Assembly (NCBI GenBank): GCA_028823175.1
Contig: JAPKBZ010000023.1
Coordinates: 1-57,852, forward strand
DNA: 57,852 nucleotides
DNA from: Myxococcota bacterium
GTDB lineage: Bacteria > Myxococcota_A > UBA9160 > UBA4427
Reading direction: 5' to 3'
Shown here: one piece after another, positions 54,482 to 57,852 of the stretch
How the letters are laid out: each line of letters begins with the position of its first letter
Position numbering within the stretch: position 1 is the stretch's first letter
Program-made: the position numbers and the translations under genes
Notes under the pieces: model-generated
What the model was told of the DNA's origin: nothing
What the model saw: the letters and a program-made list of their open reading frames with translations, nothing else
Databases searched by the model: none

Positions 54482-56074
54482 CTAGTATCTGTAAGTGCCC
54501 ATTAAACTGATCTCGTGGCGCTTATATGTAAAAAAATCGACATTCGAATCGCGATCCGTAAAGCGATAGGCAACTTCGACGCTGGCGTTGCGACCCACAG
54601 GCCTTTCGAGACCCGTCCGCAAAATCGCAATCGTATCCCTTCGGGGGCCGGGGGCGGGGTCATAAAACGAGGCCACCGCGTAGTCGCGCCATTCCACCCG
54701 GGCATCCACCAGGGCCTGCAATTTCCAGGGAAGCCCGCCGAGGGCGAGGGTGGCGATGGGCTGGTGCCCCGTCGCGTCGAATTGGTCGCCAGTGGTTTGC
54801 TCGTCGCGGTAGCGATAGCCGAGCCGCAGCCAACTCGAAGCCCCCGCACGACGGCTCGGGAGGACGTAAAAGAGATCTCCGCCGACGTACTGGACGGTCC
54901 CATTCCGGTTGAACTCGGGTGTCGGGGGCGTGAAGTAGTAGGCCCGATCCTCGATTCGATAAGAGCCGCGCAGGGCCCAATCCTCGTTGATATCCCAGGT
55001 CAGCCCGGGCTCGACGTTCTGGGAACTCCGGTATTGCTTCCAATCCGCCCAGGCGAACTCGAAGCCGTAGCGAAGATCCGCCTCCAAGGCGTCGTTGAAC
55101 CGATAGTGCGCCCAGGCCCAGGTCAGGCTGGTCTGTTGATCAAACTGACCATCGTTGGTGTAGAAATGGCCGTAGACCGTCTGGCCCACCTGAAGCCCAA
55201 AATCCTCGTCCCCGAATTCGTAGGAGCCGCCCGCTGCTGCCAGCCCGCGCCACCCCTCTTCACCCGTGGCCACGAGGAAGTCCTCATCGGTCGCCAGATT
55301 GATATTCGAGTCGTATCCCATCCCCGCGCGCACGAAGACATCCCAGGACTTGGGCTCCAAGCCCTTCAACTGCTGGACGAAACCCGCTGCTGACGTCGCC
55401 ATGGGCGTCCCTGGGATCAGTTGGAGCACCGACGTAAACTCGGCCTGGGCGCCTCGGAAATCGCGCAACTGCAGGGCGAGCAGCCCCCTTCGGTAGGCGA
55501 CGGCGCCCGCCAACTCGGGCTCGACCCAGAGAGCCTGGGCAAAGGACGCCTCGGCGGACTCGTAGTCTCCGAGCTGTTGGTAAGCGGCCCCCAGGTAGAT
55601 GTAGGCGTGCCCGGGCTCGGACGTCTCGGCGGCAACCCCGCTCAGCCTATCCCGAGCGAGTTCCCAATCCGCCATGCGAAAACTCGCCAGGGCGATCTCA
55701 TAGTCGAATTGCGGGTCCGAGGGCTCGATCCGATCGAGATGGGCGAGAACCTGCCGGGCCTCGCCCCCTCGACCCGAAAGAATCAGGGCTTTGGCATATA
55801 CCCGGAGCACCCTCGGCGAGTCCGGGGCCAACGCTCTCGCCTTTTCGATTTGGGTCAGGGCCGCCGGGACATCGCCCTCCCGGAGGAGATGGCTCGCCCT
55901 CTGATAGTGGGGCTCCGCGGGGCCGAAGAGCGGCGGCTCCTGGGCCGCAACGACCGCAGCCGTCGTGCAGAGCAATAGGAGCACCATGAACACAACCAGC
56001 ACCCGCGTGAGAGTTGCCATGCGGGCCGAATTCCGGATCGGCATCCGAGAGAGCGTCAGAATCAGCAAAGACAT
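54482..56074 (-). CDS. TPR protein with C-terminal outer-membrane beta-barrel
   Basis: This is a 530-residue protein. A signal peptide (VLVVFMVLLLLCTTAAVVAA) is followed by five or six TPR-like units (about 55-245, such as AYIYLGAAYQQLGDYESAEA). A region of alternating aromatic strands comes next (about 250-530, WAWAHYRFNDALEADLRYGF), ending in Tyr, as in outer-membrane barrels. The layout resembles TPR-plus-porin modules. ATG 56074 is preferred because GGAG lies 11 nt upstream; ATG 56020 would give a shorter signal peptide. It is the first gene of the set with FecR and the CHASE2 cyclase. Confidence 0.82.
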   Translation of the reverse strand: MSLLILTLSRMPIRNSARMATLTRVLVVFMVLLLLCTTAAVVAAQEPPLFGPAEPHYQRASHLLREGDVPAALTQIEKARALAPDSPRVLRVYAKALILSGRGGEARQVLAHLDRIEPSDPQFDYEIALASFRMADWELARDRLSGVAAETSEPGHAYIYLGAAYQQLGDYESAEASFAQALWVEPELAGAVAYRRGLLALQLRDFRGAQAEFTSVLQLIPGTPMATSAAGFVQQLKGLEPKSWDVFVRAGMGYDSNINLATDEDFLVATGEEGWRGLAAAGGSYEFGDEDFGLQVGQTVYGHFYTNDGQFDQQTSLTWAWAHYRFNDALEADLRYGFEFAWADWKQYRSSQNVEPGLTWDINEDWALRGSYRIEDRAYYFTPPTPEFNRNGTVQYVGGDLFYVLPSRRAGASSWLRLGYRYRDEQTTGDQFDATGHQPIATLALGGLPWKLQALVDARVEWRDYAVASFYDPAPGPRRDTIAILRTGLERPVGRNASVEVAYRFTDRDSNVDFFTYKRHEISLMGTYRY

Positions 56075-56442
56075 CGTTTGGGCTCCGCCCGCAGCGACGT
56101 GCGCCTGCGGGTATTTGAGACGGGTTCCATCATACGCTCATCCGCCCGCGCGAGCTATCCCCAGGCAGAATTCCGCGTATGCAGAAAGATTCGTCGCGTA
56201 TCCCGCCAGTCTTTAATTCTAAAGAAAGTCCCACTGGCCTCGGAGATACAAGTGATTTGCGGCTCTTTTGCCCATGGGTCGAGTTGGCCCCAAAAAAAGG
56301 TTGCGGCTCTTTTGCCCATGGGTCGAGTTGGCCCCAAAAGAAATCTGATTTTTGACATATCCCAGGATCACGCACCACTCCCTGTTAACCGCAGACCCGA
56401 ACGTCGGACGCGCGGCCTCCGAGATCGCCACAGGGAGCCAAA
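56075..56442. other. 368-bp intergenic region with two direct repeats
   Basis: This is the divergent region between the TPR/barrel gene and the PEP-CTERM gene. It is AT-richer than the rest and contains the two perfect 39-bp repeats listed separately, plus a short inverted repeat TCTTTA/TAAAGA near 56211-56226. No gene was identified. Confidence 0.6.
56257..56339. repeat. Two perfect 39-bp direct repeats
   Basis: The 39-bp unit starts TTGCGGCTCTTTTGCCC and ends GTTGGCCCCAAAA, and contains CCCATGGG. It lies at 56257-56295 and 56301-56339 with a 5-bp spacer. Flanking TTTT and AAAA allow a weak hairpin within each copy. It may be a protein-binding site pair or a regulatory RNA element; no match is recognised. 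Confidence 0.92.
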
Positions 56443-57150
56443 GTGGGAAATATCGAACTGCAGACCCGAGCCCCAGAGAACGCAGCCGGTGCCTCCGGAC
56501 GAGCCGCCACCGGGGTCGGACGCGTCGCCAGGGCCCTACTCTTTTTGTCTTTCTCGATTCTGGCCATCGCGAACCCTGCCTTCGCGGTGCCGATCCTCGA
56601 CTGGGATCTGAGCGATGGCGGCACGGCGGGCCTGAGCACCGCCGCCGGGCAATACACGGTCACCCTCAACCAACCGGTCGCCGACCCGACCTTCAATTTT
56701 GCGCCGGGCGATGTCATCCACATGTCGGGCAACGTGACTTTCAACGATCTCTTCGGTCGCTCGACCGGGCTGCTGGTTTTTACAAGTTTTCGCGAAGCCC
56801 CCGATTATGCGTGCGGAACCACGCCTCCTCCCTTTTTGGCGGCGATACCTGGACCTAATGTCAATACCAGTCCACTCACGTACCAGGCCTCGGCGATCCA
56901 ATCGAACCCCGACGGAAGCATCTGCAGCACCGAATTGGCCGGCCAGCCCTTCCTCACCCTGGTCTTCGATGAGGTTGCCCTCGGTGACGCGCGGCCGTTC
57001 TTTTTCGACCTCGTCCTCACCGACGTCATGGATCTGAATGCCGGACTGCGCGTGCTCTACAAGGGGTACAGCGTGATTCCCGAGCCCTCGACCGCCGTAC
57101 TCCTGGGCCTGGGGCTCGCCGGCGCCGGCCTCCTGGGTCGCCGCCGCTAA
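56443..57150 (+). CDS. PEP-CTERM sorting-signal protein
   Basis: This is a 235-residue exported protein. A signal peptide with an extended N-region (VARALLFLSFSILAIANPAFA, cleavage near AFA) is followed by a beta-rich mature part (WDLSDGGTAGLSTAAGQYTV, then FAPGDVIHMSGNVTF). The C-terminal tail IPEPSTAVLLGLGLAGAGLL plus GRRR is the canonical PEP-CTERM signal recognised by exosortase. It is therefore processed and probably becomes part of the extracellular matrix. No exosortase is in the window. GTG 56443 has GGGAG 6 nt upstream. A tandem repeat array starts right after the stop. Confidence 0.9.
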   Translation: MGNIELQTRAPENAAGASGRAATGVGRVARALLFLSFSILAIANPAFAVPILDWDLSDGGTAGLSTAAGQYTVTLNQPVADPTFNFAPGDVIHMSGNVTFNDLFGRSTGLLVFTSFREAPDYACGTTPPPFLAAIPGPNVNTSPLTYQASAIQSNPDGSICSTELAGQPFLTLVFDEVALGDARPFFFDLVLTDVMDLNAGLRVLYKGYSVIPEPSTAVLLGLGLAGAGLLGRRR

Positions 57151-57746
57151 CACGGGCCTACTCTGGCCTACTCTGGCCTACCCTGGCCGATCCTGGCCGA
57201 TCCTGGCCGATTCTCGCCGATCCTGGCCCACCCAAGGCTCCCCGGCCCCTGGCCAGGCGGCTCTTTGGGCGCGCGCCCGACCGGGTCCTCCTGCGTCACT
57301 TCGCGGCCCCCACCGAACAGGGTCATTTTTCTCCGGCCCCTCCTGCCGGGCCCGATACCCGCCGCGCCGAGCCGCCCTCGCGCAGTTCGGCGGCGAGTTC
57401 CTTGCGGGCAGGACCTGTGATTTCGCTCACAGCCCCGGGCCGACGCAACAGCGAAGATTCCGTGCATCCACTTCGACCTGGAGGCGCGATTGATGAACCC
57501 GAACTGGCCCGTCCTCATACACCCGTCATGGGCCTTCCCCCAACGGCGAACTGCCCAAAGCCACGAATTCGAGGGGAATACGTCCTCGGCTGCAGCAGAA
57601 CCCGGCCTGACATTTGGGAAAAACCTTAAAAACTCAACCGGATGCGCGGCCAAGCGCGTAAAATCACGAGTCAACCCCGATTGTCTCACTCTCCGGACCT
57701 TTCCTTCGTTGCTGCCCCAGGTAAGCGAACTCGGAGCCGAATCTCC
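57151..57746. other. 596-bp intergenic region after the PEP-CTERM gene
   Basis: It begins with the 10-bp tandem array and then holds only short open frames without ribosome sites or recognisable motifs. From about 57600 the sequence becomes AT-richer (TTTGGGAAAAACCTTAAAAA), probably the promoter region of the next, truncated gene. Confidence 0.5.
57155..57230. repeat. 10-bp tandem repeat array
   Basis: About seven and a half copies of a 10-bp unit with consensus TCCTGGCCGA or CTCTGGCCTA lie directly after the PEP-CTERM stop. The unit changes gradually from GGCCTA to GGCCGA along the array, which points to slippage growth. Confidence 0.92.
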
Positions 57747-57852
57747 ATGAGCCCGCGCCCTCCTCAAGTTCTGCCCAACGAAACCTTCTGCTCCGCTCGA
57801 CGCCTGCTCCTTTGCCTCGTCTTGCTTGGGGCTTCGATCGCGGCGGGCGCGG
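57747..57852 (+). CDS. 5' end of an exported protein (truncated by window)
   Basis: ATG 57747 with GGAG 12 nt upstream opens a frame that runs off the window after 35 codons. It starts MSPRPPQVLPNETFCSARR and continues with a hydrophobic core LLLCLVLLGASIAAGA, which is a signal peptide. The family cannot be told from this part. Confidence 0.6.
   Translation, partial: MSPRPPQVLPNETFCSARRLLLCLVLLGASIAAGA

Noticed and set aside
56130..56431. Short minus-strand frames across the 39-bp repeats
   Set aside because: Three overlapping frames exist because of the repeat; none has protein-like features.
57155..57230. CRISPR-like array
   Set aside because: Units are contiguous 10-bp tandem repeats without spacers, and no cas genes are present.

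Overview
The window is GC-rich, densely coding bacterial DNA with many GTG and TTG starts. The gene content suggests a lineage around the former Deltaproteobacteria (Myxococcota, Desulfobacterota or Binatota-like). Pointers are a DUF4215 cysteine-rich surface protein, an exported PEP-CTERM protein, an ImuA/ImuB/DnaE2 mutasome, several P450 and Rieske oxygenases, an F420-type LLM oxidoreductase and a DUF3604 protein. No 16S gene is present, so this placement is inference. No prophage, insertion sequence or CRISPR array was seen.

Positions 1-31000 are mostly housekeeping. The window opens in the last bases of the RNase P RNA (rnpB). Then come a GNAT acetyltransferase, an SLC13-type transporter with RCK-like domains, a sigma-70 factor, a P450, uppP, thrH and typA. 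A small signalling group follows (degenerate histidine kinase, thioredoxin-like 2Fe-2S ferredoxin, PP2C phosphatase). Next are a PfkB kinase / CaCA antiporter / 2-hydroxyglutarate-oxidase-like operon and a one-carbon pair (metF-purN). The translesion synthesis locus holds imuA-imuB, dinB, a response regulator and dnaE2. After it come transketolase, an aspartyl/asparaginyl hydroxylase, tRNA-Pro(UGG), leuC-leuD and pyk.

Positions 31870-50842 are accessory and catabolic. A VOC/SDR pair, SnoaL-like proteins, a DUF4215 surface protein and a PlsC acyltransferase lead into a long minus-strand run (45252 down to 36482). That run holds DUF3604, P450, ThuA-like, LLM oxidoreductase, SnoaL-like, two ABM monooxygenases, an SDR with an extra N-terminal domain, and a Rieske oxygenase. 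A plus-strand unit (Rieske oxygenase, BCCT transporter, SDR, DUF2254) diverges from the same intergenic region. Together they look like one uptake-and-oxidation pathway for an unidentified organic compound.

Positions 50853-57852 hold an envelope signalling set on the minus strand: a TPR/outer-membrane-barrel protein, an exported FecR-domain protein and a CHASE2 adenylate/guanylate cyclase. A PEP-CTERM protein follows, then the signal peptide of one more gene cut by the window edge.

Three cross-window patterns stand out. First, imuA and dnaE2 share the same leader motif at identical spacing to the start codon. Second, three convergent gene pairs end in palindromes that contain both stop codons. 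Third, short tandem repeats are frequent, including a 21-bp repeat inside the signal peptide of the FecR protein.
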